The notes: generated by a model from the sequence alone, not told the origin. A DNA stretch of 64,000 nt from an uncultured Gammaproteobacteria bacterium (GCA_951812785.1 OX638335.1:771501-835500); one strand, 5' to 3'. Shown: positions 1 through 11,140, counted from the first letter of the stretch. Numbers and translations: made by a program.

Positions 1-183
1 ATGATGGTAGAAGCACTAGATAGAATTGGGGCAACGCAAACAGGAATTGTCGGAATGCTCGGGCCAGTAGTTACTATCGTGTTAGCGATTTATTTGTTAG
101 ACGAAGCGTTTAGTGTGTGGTTGGTATTGGGGGTTGCGTTGATGATGATAGGTGTTGTTAATTTGATAAGGTGCAAGAATTAA
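1..183 (+). CDS. EamA/DMT-family transporter, C-terminal end
   Basis: The 60 residues visible are two hydrophobic helices (about residues 15-33 and 38-55) joined by a short loop containing LLDEAF, the usual ending of EamA-type (drug/metabolite transporter) proteins, where an E-x-F/L-x-x-x-Q/W loop precedes the last helix. The gene is cut by the window edge, so the ATG at position 1 is probably internal. Family members are about 280-300 aa inner-membrane exporters of metabolites; the substrate cannot be read from this fragment. It ends at TAA 181-183 and is followed by a small stem-loop. Confidence 0.75.
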   Translation: MMVEALDRIGATQTGIVGMLGPVVTIVLAIYLLDEAFSVWLVLGVALMMIGVVNLIRCKN

Positions 184-203
184 ACTTAGTAGCTTGCTAT
201 GTC

Positions 204-224
204 ATCTCCGGCTTGAGCGGAGAT
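204..224 (+). terminator. Stem-loop after the EamA gene, possible terminator
   Basis: Seven-base arms (204-210 and 218-224) pair perfectly around a 7-nt loop and are followed by TTTGT. The stem is short and the T-run weak, so this is only a possible Rho-independent terminator. Bases 225 to 393 hold nothing recognisable. Confidence 0.35.
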
Positions 225-393
225 TTGTGAGTAACTCATGTGTTTTTGTCTGCTGTTGGATTGCCGCCTTCACTGGAAAATACTCCTCGTTTTTGGCTCA
301 TATGTTATTCTCCTTTCTGCATCCATACGGCCGTGCATTTCTAGTATTTTCGCCATCTCTGACGGTTGCGTGGGAATGACAGTGGAAGATTTA

Positions 394-879
394 TTAATCT
401 AAATCAGTTGTCCTACGTATTGCACGCATCACAATATAAATCCATGGCCAAACTAGTGCGCTGGTTAACGCCGGTGACCAGTACGTCCATGATTTTGGAT
501 CTTGTCCTAAAACGCCGTACACCCAAAGTGAAACGCTCATGTGTGGCAATAGAATCATCGCAATAAATAACGCTTGTTGATGTAATGGATAAATACGTAC
601 GCGTTGATGAAATCGAATGCTGATGAATGCGGTAAGTGCAAAACCTAATGCATGTTGCGCTAGTAATGCACCACGTAATACATCAACAACTAAGCCTAGT
701 CCCCATGCGGAGCCCACACCAATCCATCTTGGTGTAGTTATGCTCCAGTAGATGATTAATAATAAAATCCATTCGGGGCGAAAAGGCTTTGCCCATGCTG
801 GAATGGGAACAATAGTTAGCAGTGTGGCAATAATAAACGAGCTAATCAATATATAATATGTTTGTGTGGTTCTACGCAT
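394..879 (-). CDS. mreD: Rod shape-determining protein MreD
   Basis: A 161-aa polytopic inner-membrane protein with five or so hydrophobic segments and a conserved RPEWILLLIIYW stretch (about residues 34-45), followed by GLVVDVLRGALLAQHALG, both typical of MreD. It acts with MreB and MreC in the elongasome that directs lateral-wall peptidoglycan synthesis. The gene starts one base after the mreC stop and is the last of mreB-mreC-mreD, the standard order. Length is normal for the family. Confidence 0.93.
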   Translation of the reverse strand: MRRTTQTYYILISSFIIATLLTIVPIPAWAKPFRPEWILLLIIYWSITTPRWIGVGSAWGLGLVVDVLRGALLAQHALGFALTAFISIRFHQRVRIYPLHQQALFIAMILLPHMSVSLWVYGVLGQDPKSWTYWSPALTSALVWPWIYIVMRAIRRTTDLD

Positions 880-880
880 A

Positions 881-1795
881 TTATGGTAGTTTTTGTTTGG
901 CTGTAGGCTCAGGATTGCTGGTGCGATCCAAACTACTATTGTTTTCTTCCGGGTTTGACTCTTCGTCTTTGGGGGAGTTTGTCCACAAAAGTAATACTTC
1001 GCGTATGGTGTCTAAGTCGGCTAAAGGGCGTGCTTCTACGTACAGAAATGCTTCACCAGGTCGATTGTTGATGGTCGTAACTTCTGCAATAGGGTAGTTG
1101 GGTGGGTAACGACCATCTAAGCCGGAAGTATGTAGTAAGTCGCCGATGCGAATATCAGCTGATGAAGAAACGTTTTTTAATTCAACGCGGTCTGTTTTTC
1201 CACTGCCAACAAGTAGTGCGCGTAAGTTTGTTCGATTGCTTTCTGCAAGCAATGCATGATTGGGGTCAGAAATTAGTAATGCTGTCGAATGCATAGGATA
1301 GACTTCAACGACTTGTCCAATAATGCCTTTTGCTGCAATAAGTGGCTGACCATCAAATACGCCTTGACGTTTACCCTTGTTAATGGTGATTAACTGTTTA
1401 AATGGGTGTAGGTCAACTGACAAAATTTCTGCAATCAACACTTGCTCATTAGATGTTTGAATGGGTGAACTTAGTAGTTGTCTCAGTCGTGCATTCTCTT
1501 GCTCTAGTAGCGCTAAGCGTTGCAGCTTTGTTTGATTAAAAAGTGCTTGCTCGCGTAATTTCTTATTATTAGAAAGTAAGTCAGTGCGTGTGGCAAGAGT
1601 CTCGCTGAATATTTCACTGATGGCAGAAGGGAAATGTGCCAAGTATTGTAGTGGGTATGTGACCGTTGCGAGTGAAGAACGAACTACCTGCAAATGCTGG
1701 TAACGATGATCCACTGTCATCATGATGACGGAGAGGATCACCAGAAGCAGCAGTTTAGAAGACGCGGATGCGTCAAGGGTAAATAGAGGTTTTAT
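881..1795 (-). CDS. mreC: Rod shape-determining protein MreC (apparent AUA start)
   Basis: MreC is a bitopic periplasmic scaffold of the elongasome: one N-terminal membrane helix, a coiled coil (about residues 70-110 of the long form) and a beta-barrel domain, here with GIIGQVVEVYP and LLHTSGLDGRYP. The first standard start in frame is GTG at 1741, but that would cut the membrane helix in half. Reading 18 codons further gives (I)KPLFTLDASASSKLLLLVI, matching the MKPLF... N-terminus common in gammaproteobacteria. It begins at ATA (1795-1793), six bases after a perfect GGAGG. I infer that ATG has become ATA, or that AUA is used. No stop lies between. The C-terminal 40 residues are low-complexity and polar, as is common. 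Confidence 0.9.
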   Translation of the reverse strand: MKPLFTLDASASSKLLLLVILSVIMMTVDHRYQHLQVVRSSLATVTYPLQYLAHFPSAISEIFSETLATRTDLLSNNKKLREQALFNQTKLQRLALLEQENARLRQLLSSPIQTSNEQVLIAEILSVDLHPFKQLITINKGKRQGVFDGQPLIAAKGIIGQVVEVYPMHSTALLISDPNHALLAESNRTNLRALLVGSGKTDRVELKNVSSSADIRIGDLLHTSGLDGRYPPNYPIAEVTTINNRPGEAFLYVEARPLADLDTIREVLLLWTNSPKDEESNPEENNSSLDRTSNPEPTAKQKLP

Positions 1796-1801
1796 AGTGA
1801 T

Positions 1802-1806
1802 CCTCC
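1802..1806 (-). promoter_or_regulatory. Ribosome binding site that decides the mreC start
   Basis: GGAGG on the minus strand lies six bases before ATA 1795-1793 and about 60 bases before the first GTG, so it supports initiation at the AUA codon and not at GTG 1741. Confidence 0.6.
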
Positions 1807-1833
1807 GTACATCAAATAAGAATGGCTAACTGC

Positions 1834-2898
<1,065 letters not shown>

Positions 2899-2992
2899 TC
2901 ATTGGAATAGAAACGGTACTCTAACAGCGGGTATGGGTTTGGGCAAGACGTTATATATGGTACCTTTCTGTACCTAATCTAAGGAGCAATAT

Positions 2993-3280
2993 ATGGCACT
3001 TTCAACGGAAGATATTCGCGATATTGCCAAACTGGCAAAATTGCAAATTAATGAGGATGAGCTAGATCGCTATAAGCAAGAGCTGTCTCGCATCTTGGAG
3101 TTTGTTGAGCAGATGAATCAAGCTGATGTCGAGAATATCGAGCCGATGGCGCATCCGCAAGACATGATACAACCTTTGCGCGTCGATGAAATCACAGAAA
3201 CCAATCTGCGAGAAAAGTTTCAGTGCATTGCTCCGGCAACGCAAGATGGCTTATATCTCGTCCCTAAAGTGATCGAATAA
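2993..3280 (+). CDS. gatC: Asp-tRNA(Asn)/Glu-tRNA(Gln) amidotransferase subunit C
   Basis: A 95-aa GatC with the hallmark start (MALSTEDIRDIAKLAKLQI) and the VENIEPMAHP loop. GatC is the belt-like subunit that stabilises GatA-GatB. The complex amidates misacylated Glu-tRNA(Gln) or Asp-tRNA(Asn). AAGGAG lies eight bases before the ATG. It heads gatCAB and is divergent from mreB, with 115 bp between them for both promoters. Confidence 0.96.
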   Translation: MALSTEDIRDIAKLAKLQINEDELDRYKQELSRILEFVEQMNQADVENIEPMAHPQDMIQPLRVDEITETNLREKFQCIAPATQDGLYLVPKVIE

Positions 3281-3320
3281 CTATTTGCGTTATTAGCAAT
3301 ATACAACCTATCTTTTATTT

Positions 3321-4769
3321 ATGCATAAGTTAACTGTCGCACAACAAGCGAAAGCCCTTGCTGCTAAAGAGTTTAGTAGCGAAGAACTGGTCAATCACTA
3401 TATTCAACGCATTGAATCGCATGATGAACAATTAAATTCGTTTGTTACCTTTACGCCTGAGCAAGCCATAGAAAATGCTAAGCAAGCTGATGTGCGTGGT
3501 AAGCAAGGTGGAATACTCAATGGCATTCCCATTGCACTAAAAGATATTTTTTGTACAGATGGAGTAAAAACAAGTTGCGCCTCACGCATGTTAGATAATT
3601 TCATTGCACCTTACGATGCGGCTGTTGTGACAAAATTAAATCAAGCCGGCGCAGTGTCATTGGGTAAAACTAACATGGATGAATTCGCTATGGGTTCATC
3701 CTCTGAATCAAGTTTTTATGGTGTAGTTAAGAATCCCTGGGATACAGAGCGTGTGCCGGGAGGTTCGTCTGGTGGTTCGGCTGCGGCAGTGGCAGCACGG
3801 TTAGCACCCGCAAGTATGGGAACAGATACTGGCGGTTCAATTCGTCAACCCGCTGCTTTTTGTGGCATCACTGGTTTAAAACCTACTTACGGCCGCGTGT
3901 CACGTTATGGAATGATTGCATATGCCTCTAGTTTAGATCAGGGTGGCTCCTTTGGAATTACATCTGAAGATTGTGCTTATATGTTACAAGCGATTGCAGG
4001 ACATGATGCGCGTGACTCTACCAGCGTCGATCAACCAGTACCTGATTACGTTGCAGGATTAAATCGATCAATTAAAGGGTTAAGAATAGGATTGCCCGAA
4101 GAGTTCTTTCAAGAAGGGTTAGACGCTGGAATCGCTGAAAAAATACAACAAGCCTGCGATGTACTTAAAAGCTTGGGTTGTGAAATTAAACCAATCTCAT
4201 TGCCAAACGCAAAGCTAGCCATTGCAGCTTATTATGTCATTGCGCCTGCGGAGTGTTCATCAAATCTGTCACGTTTCGATGGTGTACGTTACGGGTACCG
4301 TTGCGAAAATCCTAAAGGCTTAGAAGACATGTACTTGAGATCGCGCAGCGAAGGGCTAGGTGAAGAAGTAAAACGTCGCATCATGGTTGGTGCTTATGCA
4401 TTGTCAGCTGGTTATTACGATGCTTATTATTTGAAAGCGCAAAAAATACGCCGATTAATCAGTGAAGACTATCGTGCTGCGTTTAATCAAGTCGATGCGG
4501 TGTTAAGCCCAACCACGCCAACCACCGCATTTAAAGTGAATGAAAAGTCAAATGATCCAATTACTATGTACTTATCCGATATCTATACCATCGGTGTCAA
4601 TTTAGCTGGGTTACCAGGCATTTCATTACCAGTTGGATTTCAACAAAACTTGCCAGTGGGTATGCAATTGGTCAGTAACTACTTTGAAGAGCAAACATTA
4701 TTAAATCTTGGGCATCAGTACCAGCAGCAAACTGATCATCATTTGCAAATGCCAAAAGAGTTTGAATAG
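3321..4769 (+). CDS. gatA: Asp-tRNA(Asn)/Glu-tRNA(Gln) amidotransferase subunit A
   Basis: A 482-aa amidase-signature protein that releases ammonia from glutamine and passes it to GatB. The catalytic Ser-cisSer-Lys centre is visible: Lys in ALKDIF (about residue 75), the serine-rich [15 protein letters not shown] segment (about 148-162) and [11 protein letters not shown] (about 168-178) with the nucleophilic serine. Length is normal. It lies 40 bp after gatC and abuts gatB. Confidence 0.97.
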   Translation: MHKLTVAQQAKALAAKEFSSEELVNHYIQRIESHDEQLNSFVTFTPEQAIENAKQADVRGKQGGILNGIPIALKDIFCTDGVKTSCASRMLDNFIAPYDAAVVTKLNQAGAVSLGKTNMDEFAMGSSSESSFYGVVKNPWDTERVPGGSSGGSAAAVAARLAPASMGTDTGGSIRQPAAFCGITGLKPTYGRVSRYGMIAYASSLDQGGSFGITSEDCAYMLQAIAGHDARDSTSVDQPVPDYVAGLNRSIKGLRIGLPEEFFQEGLDAGIAEKIQQACDVLKSLGCEIKPISLPNAKLAIAAYYVIAPAECSSNLSRFDGVRYGYRCENPKGLEDMYLRSRSEGLGEEVKRRIMVGAYALSAGYYDAYYLKAQKIRRLISEDYRAAFNQVDAVLSPTTPTTAFKVNEKSNDPITMYLSDIYTIGVNLAGLPGISLPVGFQQNLPVGMQLVSNYFEEQTLLNLGHQYQQQTDHHLQMPKEFE

Positions 4770-6212
4770 GTGATGAGTATGGAATGGGAAGTAGTGATAG
4801 GGCTGGAAATACACACCCAGCTAAACACCAAAACAAAGATATTTTCGGCCGCCGCCACCGCATATGGTGCAGACCCCAATACGCAAGCCTGCGCGGTTGA
4901 CTTGGGCTTGCCAGGCGTGTTGCCTGTATTAAATAAAGAAGCAGTTGCCAAAGCGGCGATGTTTGGCTTGGCAGTTGATGCCACCATTAATGATGGGTCT
5001 GTATTCGATCGTAAAAATTATTTTTATCCTGACTTACCAAAAGGCTATCAAATTAGCCAATTGGCCATTCCAATTGTCGAACACGGTAAATTAGAAATAG
5101 CGCTAGAAGATGGTTCAACAAAAGTAGTGGGAATTACGCGCGCACATTTAGAAGAAGATGCCGGTAAATCTTTGCACGAAGACTTTGATGGCATGACAGG
5201 CATTGATTTAAATCGTGCTGGTACACCATTAATTGAAATTGTTTCCGAGCCTGAGATGAGTTCGGCAAAAGAAGCTGTGGCGTACATGAAGAAGATTCAT
5301 TCTATCGTACAGTACCTGGGAATCTGTGATGGCAATATGCAAGAAGGTTCATTTCGTTGCGATGCTAACGTATCTGTGCGGCGCAAAGGCGAAATGGAGC
5401 TAGGCACGCGTACAGAAACTAAAAACCTCAACTCATTTAGATTTGTAGAGCGTGCAATCAACTATGAAATAGAACGCCAAATTGATGTGATAGAAAGTGG
5501 TGGCCGCGTAGTACAAGAGACACGGTTGTATGATGCTGATGATGATTCCACACGCACAATGAGAACAAAAGAAGAAGCTAACGATTATCGTTACTTTCCA
5601 GATCCTGACTTGCTGCCAGTTAAACTTGATGCAGATCTTTTGGTGCAATTACAAGAACAATTGCCAGAATTGCCAGATGTGAAACAAAAACGCTTTTGCA
5701 ATCAATACGGCTTAAATAATGATGATGCAGAACAAATCAGTGCCTCACGAGACATGGCAGACTACTTTGAACAAGTCGTCAAGTATGCGAATGGCGAAGC
5801 TAAAATGGCAGTTAATTGGGTGTCTGGGGAATTGTCAGGTGCATTAAATCAAAACAATCTTGAGATTGGTCAAACGCAAGTGAGTGCAGAAAGGCTCGCG
5901 CAATTAATTTCGCGTATTTCAGATAACACAATATCAGGCAAGATTGCTAAAGAAGTGTTTCAAGCGATGTGGAGTAGTGACAAAACAGCCGATCAAGTGA
6001 TTGAAGAGAAAGGTCTTCAGCAAATTTTAGATATTGGTGAGCTAGAAGCGATTGTTGATAAAGTTGTTGGCGAAAACCCTAAACAGGCTGAGCAGTATTT
6101 ATCTGGGAAAGACAAGGTATTCGGATTTTTCGTAGGTAAAGTGATGCAGATAACTAAGGGTAAAGCCAATCCTGCTCAAGTAAATGAACTACTGAAAAGC
6201 AAGCTTGTTTGA
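4770..6212 (+). CDS. gatB: Asp-tRNA(Asn)/Glu-tRNA(Gln) amidotransferase subunit B
   Basis: A 480-aa GatB, the kinase/transamidase subunit that phosphorylates the misacylated Glu or Asp and amidates it. It carries [13 protein letters not shown] near the N-terminus, the RCDANVSVR signature (about residues 195-203) and a C-terminal YqeY-like tail ending [17 protein letters not shown]. The start is ambiguous: GTG 4770 directly follows the gatA stop, with in-frame ATGs at 4773 and 4779. ATG 4779 ([10 protein letters not shown]) fits the family best. Confidence 0.96.
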   Translation: MMSMEWEVVIGLEIHTQLNTKTKIFSAAATAYGADPNTQACAVDLGLPGVLPVLNKEAVAKAAMFGLAVDATINDGSVFDRKNYFYPDLPKGYQISQLAIPIVEHGKLEIALEDGSTKVVGITRAHLEEDAGKSLHEDFDGMTGIDLNRAGTPLIEIVSEPEMSSAKEAVAYMKKIHSIVQYLGICDGNMQEGSFRCDANVSVRRKGEMELGTRTETKNLNSFRFVERAINYEIERQIDVIESGGRVVQETRLYDADDDSTRTMRTKEEANDYRYFPDPDLLPVKLDADLLVQLQEQLPELPDVKQKRFCNQYGLNNDDAEQISASRDMADYFEQVVKYANGEAKMAVNWVSGELSGALNQNNLEIGQTQVSAERLAQLISRISDNTISGKIAKEVFQAMWSSDKTADQVIEEKGLQQILDIGELEAIVDKVVGENPKQAEQYLSGKDKVFGFFVGKVMQITKGKANPAQVNELLKSKLV

Positions 6213-6235
6213 GTAACTTTTTTATGTTCCTTGTC

Positions 6236-6285
6236 ATTCCCGCCTTCACTAGAAATGCAGAAGTATTTCTAGTGAAGGCGGGAAT
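6236..6285. repeat. REP-like palindromic repeat of the GTCATTCCCGC type
   Basis: Two perfect 21-bp arms (6236-6256 and 6265-6285) around an 8-base loop, opening GTCATTCCCGCC and closing GGCGGGAATCCAG. This outer motif is a widespread dispersed repeat in gammaproteobacteria. It lies 24 bp after the gatB stop and could also act as a terminator or mRNA stabiliser. A possible decayed relative is the GCCGCCTTCACTGGAAA stretch near 264-280. Confidence 0.75.
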
Positions 6286-6439
6286 CCAGTCATGGCTAAT
6301 TAAGTTGGCTGGTTAACGTTTATATAATAAATAAAAATAAAGTCATTAGAAATGAATGCGATGATCGTATAGCGCATCTAAATTCTTTATTCTTTGAGCT
6401 TCAATCAATCGGTATTAAAAGTAATTTACTCTTTATTTA

Positions 6440-6874
6440 AAAACAAGGGCGCAACAGTATGCCTGAAAGATTTATATGCAGAGCGCTTTGACCCGGTATT
6501 AGGGGAGGCGCAATTATCATTGCAACATGGAGGAGGCAAACAAACTACCTGACGACATCAAACGCGAACAAGAACAAGTCACATGGGCGATCCGCTATGG
6601 TGGTTTGATCGTGTATTTACAATGGTTTTGCATTTAACTTTGATGAGGGTGGTGTGCAGGGATTATTAACAGGTAAACGTACTATGGTTGTCGGCGCCGG
6701 TGGTACTAAAGAAGACTTTGGTAAAAATGCAATCAATTAACTAAAAGTACTACTGAAGGCACATTAGCGTTTTGTGGTATTACTGATATTGTCGATCGTG
6801 TTTTTTATTTGGTGGCAATAGTGGAAGATGAGGCACGCAAACAAATGTTAAATGAGTTGGAACAATTCATGTAA
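6440..6874 (+). pseudogene. NAD(P)H:quinone oxidoreductase (flavodoxin-like fold), broken
   Basis: Translation in several frames gives successive pieces of a Flavodoxin_2/KefF-MdaB-type quinone reductase: VCLKDLYAERFDPVL, then PDDIKREQEQVTWA, then WFDRVFT, then GFAFNFDEGGVQGLLTGKR and VVGAGGTKEDFG, then STTEGTLAFCGITDIVDRVF and ARKQMLNELEQFM to a stop. The segment expected between VTWA and WFDRV (the FIYPVWWGGMP FMN/substrate loop) is missing. There are at least three frame changes and an early stop, and the N-terminal strand was not found. The 3' end overlaps the convergent lipoprotein gene by 27 bp. Confidence 0.7.
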
Positions 6875-7255
6875 CGCAATCGGAATTGCTGTTTCCAAAT
6901 TGTCGGCGCAATAATTTTTTAACCAAATAAAAGTATCTTTCGGCGTGGTAGCGCCTGAAACATCATATACATCGCTATCTGAATAATTCACGCCCGATAC
7001 AAACCCGCTAGCCCAAGATTGATATAAACGAATATTTTGCACTGCTTGTTGAAAGCCAATATTTTTAGGGGTGATATCGTGAATTAATTCTTTACATGCA
7101 GTGCCACCCCACCCCTGTGCGCTAAAGGGAGCGGCTTTATTTGTGTCAGTTTGTTTGGCTTGCATCGTTGCGCAACCGTTCGCAATTAAACTGGCAATTA
7201 AAATAAATGTGTGATTGAAATATCTTATGCTTAGCATTATTGCATAACTACGCAT
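6848..7255 (-). CDS. Small putative lipoprotein, unknown function
   Basis: A 135-aa protein with an N-terminal hydrophobic segment ending LIASLIANGC (about residues 19-28), which looks like a lipobox. Two more cysteines (in TACKEL and KNYCADN) could form a disulfide. The region YQSWASGFVSGVNY...TFIWLKNYCADN...AIPIALHELF has the layout of small secreted HdeA/Rap1a-like proteins (Cys, a W-x-x-G-Y/F segment, then LxxYC). That resemblance is from memory and weak. It is probably exported; no function is claimed. Confidence 0.6.
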   Translation of the reverse strand: MRSYAIMLSIRYFNHTFILIASLIANGCATMQAKQTDTNKAAPFSAQGWGGTACKELIHDITPKNIGFQQAVQNIRLYQSWASGFVSGVNYSDSDVYDVSGATTPKDTFIWLKNYCADNLETAIPIALHELFQLI

Positions 7256-7943
7256 GATGTTTGTACCCTTGGTATTTTTGCTTAATGCTTAAAATTAATA
7301 CGCTGAAGCATTAAGCTATTATTCTCGCTCGACCCAAATGGAGTTAGACTTGAATTAAATTTAAATTGGTTGAGTGTTTAATGAGTTTGAATTAATTCGA
7401 GCCTATAAAAATATCGACTTAGCAAAACAGTTTATGCTGTTATTGATGAGAATTAAGAGTCGGCCACGTCCAGAGAATCATGAATTATGTACGTCAAAAG
7501 CGATCAAAGAAAAGATTATCCACTTGCGTTACAAACTATTTGAATGAGGTTGACTAAAGAGCCCGATCATATTAGCTAAAAATATCTCGGTAGGCAGTCA
7601 GAGATATATGAGCGGTTATTTAAACAGCTTTTTGTTCGCCCAGATTGAAAATGCGATAAAAGCAGCGATTGGCAAGAGCCAATAAAGTAGAAATTCAGTC
7701 ATAGGAAGTATTGTAAGCGGACATTCGTAAAAAGTACAAATATTTTTTATATCAATAATTGAATATAATAATAGATTGATTTAAATTAATCTATTATTAA
7801 TCGGTATCATTATAGGTCTGGCTAAATTTAATGGGTTTTCAGTTTGATAATAATGCGTATTTAGCCGATGAGCTGTAAATATAAACTCAGATATCTAAGT
7901 ATTTTTTCTTAGATATACTGATTGCTGATCAACATATGCGTCA
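7256..7943. other. Gene-free stretch with two AT-rich palindromes
   Basis: No convincing coding frame was found in these 690 bases. A 32-bp AT-rich palindrome (7767-7798, one mismatched pair) and a 9-bp stem with an 8-nt loop (7891-7916) lie in its second half, ahead of the dienelactone hydrolase gene; either could be an operator or a weak terminator. The rest may be decayed coding sequence, but I recognise no family. Confidence 0.5.
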
Positions 7944-7973
7944 ATGCAGAAGATTATTGCTAAACTAATACGT

Positions 7974-8763
7974 ATGAATATTGTTCGTATACTACTAATA
8001 AGCTTTTTTATACTGCCACCGTCCGTGACATTAGCCGGTGTTATAAGTAAACAGGTCAGCTATCAATCAGATGGCGTTTCTTTGCAAGGTTATATCGCTT
8101 ATCAAGATGAAGGTATTCAAGTGAAACCAGCGGTGTTAGTCGTACACGAGGGGCCACAATGATTATGCACGTAAGCGGGCTAATCTGCTAGCAGAGCTTG
8201 GTTATGTGGCGTTTGCTTTAGACATGTATGGTGATGGCAAAGTGGCTAATCATCCTGATGAGACAAAAAAGTTTATGCAAGAGGCGATGAGTGACCAAGA
8301 AGCCTTTAAAAATAGATTCTTATCAGCACTAAATTATGTTCGCCAGCAAGATAATGTCGATGGAACAAATCTTGCCGTCATAGGCTATTGCTTCGGTGGA
8401 GGCGTAGTGCTGAATATGGCGCGTATGGGGGTGAATCTCAAAGGTGTGGCTAGTTTTCATGGGCCTCTTTCTACCAAGACCCTGGCGAAGAAAGGCCAAG
8501 TTGCTTCACAAGTAATGGTATTCCATGGTGGCAATGATGCATTTGTCTCCGAACAACAGTTAGAAGATTTCCGTTCAGAAATGTTAGCAGCTAATGTTCA
8601 GCATGAAATCGTAGTGTACGAAGGCATTGATCATAGTTTCACCAATCCTGATGCAGATATGTTCGTAGAAAAATACAGTATGCCTCTAAGCTATAACGAG
8701 GAAGCGGATGCTGATTCCTGGGCGAAAATGGAAACGTTCCTTAAGCGCATATTTAATCGGTAG
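7974..8763 (+). pseudogene. Secreted dienelactone hydrolase family protein, broken by a short deletion
   Basis: Starting at ATG 7974 there is a signal peptide (MNIVRILLISFFILPPSVTLA) and the DLH opening VSYQSDGVSLQGYIAY...PAVLVVHE. The family continues VHEWWG-x-N-DYA; here the DNA reads on from GAG straight to GGGCCACAATGATTATGC, missing about five bases of the WWG codons, which gives a stop at 8160-8162. Downstream, in another frame, the catalytic triad survives: Cys in VIGYCFGGG, Asp in GGNDAFV and His in DHSFT. It would have been an alpha/beta hydrolase of about 260 aa. The lesion is single and recent-looking. Confidence 0.85.
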
Positions 8764-8778
8764 GCCACAAATATTTGT

Positions 8779-9213
8779 TTACGCTTCAGTTTCTACTCCG
8801 TCAATAATAAAACCAATTTTGCGACGAGGCTTTTGTTTCTCTACCTTTTGCACAAAGCATAATAGCTGCATGCTAGACTGATGCGATAGCAACATGCATG
8901 GATTGCCATTAAGTAGTCCTTCGATACAGATTCCATGAAAGCTTTCTTGTGCCATGTGTTCAATGTTCACCTGAATTCCACCATTTAAAATAGCCAGAAT
9001 AGCGGGTTCAACATCATCGCCTAATTCTTTGCGCCAATCCGTCACCGTTTGAGAAAGACGCTGTAATAATACCCGTGCCGATTGATAAGAATTTTCTTGC
9101 GCATTTTCAATTATTTGTTGTGTAGTGCCATCATGTGGGCGAGGGTAACGTAATGAACTTAAATCTAATGCGCCTGGATTGGAGGCTATAAACTTTTTCA
9201 GCGTATCTTCCAT
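8779..9213 (-). CDS. Conserved-looking hypothetical protein, 144 aa
   Basis: No domain recognised. It is a soluble 144-aa protein without signal peptide or membrane helix, with a predicted helical first half (TQQIIENAQENSYQSARVLL) and a beta-rich C-terminal half (ICIEGLLNGNPCMLLSHQ, RKIGFIIDGVE). It is read in the same direction as the YjgR pseudogene and lies 15 bp downstream of it, so the two may have been co-transcribed. Confidence 0.6.
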   Translation of the reverse strand: MEDTLKKFIASNPGALDLSSLRYPRPHDGTTQQIIENAQENSYQSARVLLQRLSQTVTDWRKELGDDVEPAILAILNGGIQVNIEHMAQESFHGICIEGLLNGNPCMLLSHQSSMQLLCFVQKVEKQKPRRKIGFIIDGVETEA

Positions 9214-9228
9214 GGTAAAAATCCTTAT

Positions 9229-10698
9229 TTATCTTCCTTTGAAAAAAGAGCCAAGTATGCCGCGCACTAATTGTTGACCAATTCTGGAGGTGATAATTTT
9301 AGTGACACTGCGGATGACTGTATTGGTTGTAGAGCGACTATTGCTTCTTGAAGTGCTTTTTTTGGTAGTAGGTTTTTTGTATTTTCTTTCTCTGATGGTT
9401 TTTCTTTTGCAGCGTTCTGCTCTTGCAGACAGCAATTCAAAAGCACTTTTTCTATCAATAGTAGTATCGTATTTGCCTAATACAGGACTCTCGCTAATAA
9501 CCTGCTTCCTTTCCGAAGCTGTCGCAGGTCCCATTCGAGATTCAGGCGGGCGAATTTTGGTTTTTTCTACAATGGTGGGTGCGCCTTTTTCATCAAGCAC
9601 TGAAACTAATGCTTTACCGACACCTAATTGGGTAATTTCTTGCTTAATGTCCAACTTGGGGTTTATGCGAAAAGTCTGTGCTGCTGCATTCACTGCTTTT
9701 TGATCTCTAGGAGTGAATGCGCGTAAAGCATGTTGTACTCAATTGCCTAATTGACCCAGGATGGATTGAGGGACATCAATTGGGTTTTGTGTCACAAAAT
9801 AAATCCCCACACCTTTTGAGCGAATTAAGCAAACTACTTGTTCAATTTTCTTTATTAGCGACTTGGGCGCATCTTGAAATAGCAAATGTGCTTCATCAAA
9901 GAAGAAAACCAATCTCGGTTTGTCGGGGTCACCAACTTCTGGCAATTCTTCGAATAACTCTGATAGCAACCATAATAAAAAAGTTGAATACAGTTTTGGA
10001 TTTTGCATCAGTGTTTGTGCAGATAGAATATTAATGAACCCTTTGCCAGAATCGTCGCAACGCATAAAATCATTTAATTCTAGTGCAGGCTCGCCAAAAA
10101 ACTTTTTAGCACCTTCATTTTCTAGTACCAGTAAGCGGCGTTGAATGGCACCCACTGATGCTTTACTGACATTGCCATACTTGGTGCTAATGCTAGAGGA
10201 ATTCTTGCCAATAAAATTCAACATAGCACGCAGATCTTTTAGATCTAGCAGTAACATTCCTTCATCGTCTGCAAGCGAGAATACAATGTTAATTACACCT
10301 TCTTGCGTATCATTTAGCTCTAATAACTGTGAAAGTAGTAACGGGCCCATCTCAGAGACGGTAGTACGAATTGGGTGGCCTTTTTTGCCAAACAAATCCC
10401 AGAATACAGTTGGGTATCCCTGAAAGGTGTAATTCTCAGGGCCAGTGTCGGCGGCACGTTCAATCATCTTTGGATTGTCTTTGCCTGCTTGGCTGATGCC
10501 ACTTAAATCACCTTTAATATCTGCAGCAAATACAGGTACGCCAGCTTGCGAAAATCCTTCGGCTAAAATTTGTAGTGTCACGGTTTTTCCTGTGCCGGTA
10601 GCGCCTGCAATTAGACCATGGCGGTTGGCGCGATCAAGTCGGATTTTTTGCTCGGCGTCACCTTTGCCTACGCAAAGAAAAACAGATGCTTGAGTCAA
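9229..10698 (-). pseudogene. YjgR/HerA-type ATPase (DUF853), interrupted by an in-frame stop
   Basis: A 490-codon reading frame encodes a YjgR-like P-loop ATPase: [19 protein letters not shown], Walker A GATGTGKT, Walker [13 protein letters not shown], then [14 protein letters not shown] (9741-9739) interrupts, and the same frame resumes VQHALRAFTPRDQKAVNAAAQT to the end. Homologues have Arg at the stop, so CGA to TGA is the simplest explanation. The N-terminal product keeps both Walker motifs but loses the C-terminal third. I place the start at TTG 10698, preceded by AGGAGT, giving [13 protein letters not shown]; the longer frame from 10821 would overlap the next gene. The lysine/arginine-rich C-terminus ends with a hydrophobic-basic tail typical of the family. 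Confidence 0.85.
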
Positions 10699-10768
10699 AG
10701 TGATACTCCTAAAAGTGGCTTGATATTTTATTGAGATAATATTTTGTTTAAAGACTTGAATGCAAACG

Positions 10769-11140
10769 CTATTGTTGCTTATTTGTGGGCCAATCTGCGG
10801 GAATTTCATATCCTGCACCAACTAGAGCATCGGTAATTATCTGCCCATCGTATCCGTGAATGACTTCTGATCCAATGATTGAGATAGGAACCCCATGCCC
10901 TCGTAATGCCCAATAACCAGCAAATCCATCTAGAGATTTTTCTGTGTCACGCTTAATGAAGGGGATTTGGTATTGATTTAAAGTGCTTCGTAATGCCTCG
11001 CAGTATGGGCACCACTGAGTGGTGTAGATGATAACGGCATTAAAATCTTCTTTGGGCGCATATAAATGCGCAGCCAAACGATCTATTGAGAATAAAACAA
11101 TCGCAGCGATCATCAGTATGAAAAGCAGTTTTCTCATCAA
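10769..11140 (-). CDS. Membrane-anchored glutaredoxin-like protein
   Basis: A 123-aa protein with an N-terminal membrane helix or uncleaved signal (residues 4-21), then a glutaredoxin/thioredoxin fold: [19 protein letters not shown] with the redox motif CPYC (about residues 45-48), [10 protein letters not shown] containing the cis-proline and HGYDGQII. The fold probably faces the periplasm. It ends 71 bases before the YjgR start and is read in the same direction. Confidence 0.8.
   Translation of the reverse strand: MMRKLLFILMIAAIVLFSIDRLAAHLYAPKEDFNAVIIYTTQWCPYCEALRSTLNQYQIPFIKRDTEKSLDGFAGYWALRGHGVPISIIGSEVIHGYDGQIITDALVGAGYEIPADWPTNKQQ

Noticed and set aside
7560-7740. Possible short coding pieces (MSGYLNSFLFAQIENAI)
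   Set aside because: Too short, no family match, frames closed on both sides.
9290-9703. 137-codon plus-strand ORF opposite yjgR
   Set aside because: Hydrophobic shadow of the Lys/Arg-rich yjgR C-terminus; yjgR matches a known family across the same bases.
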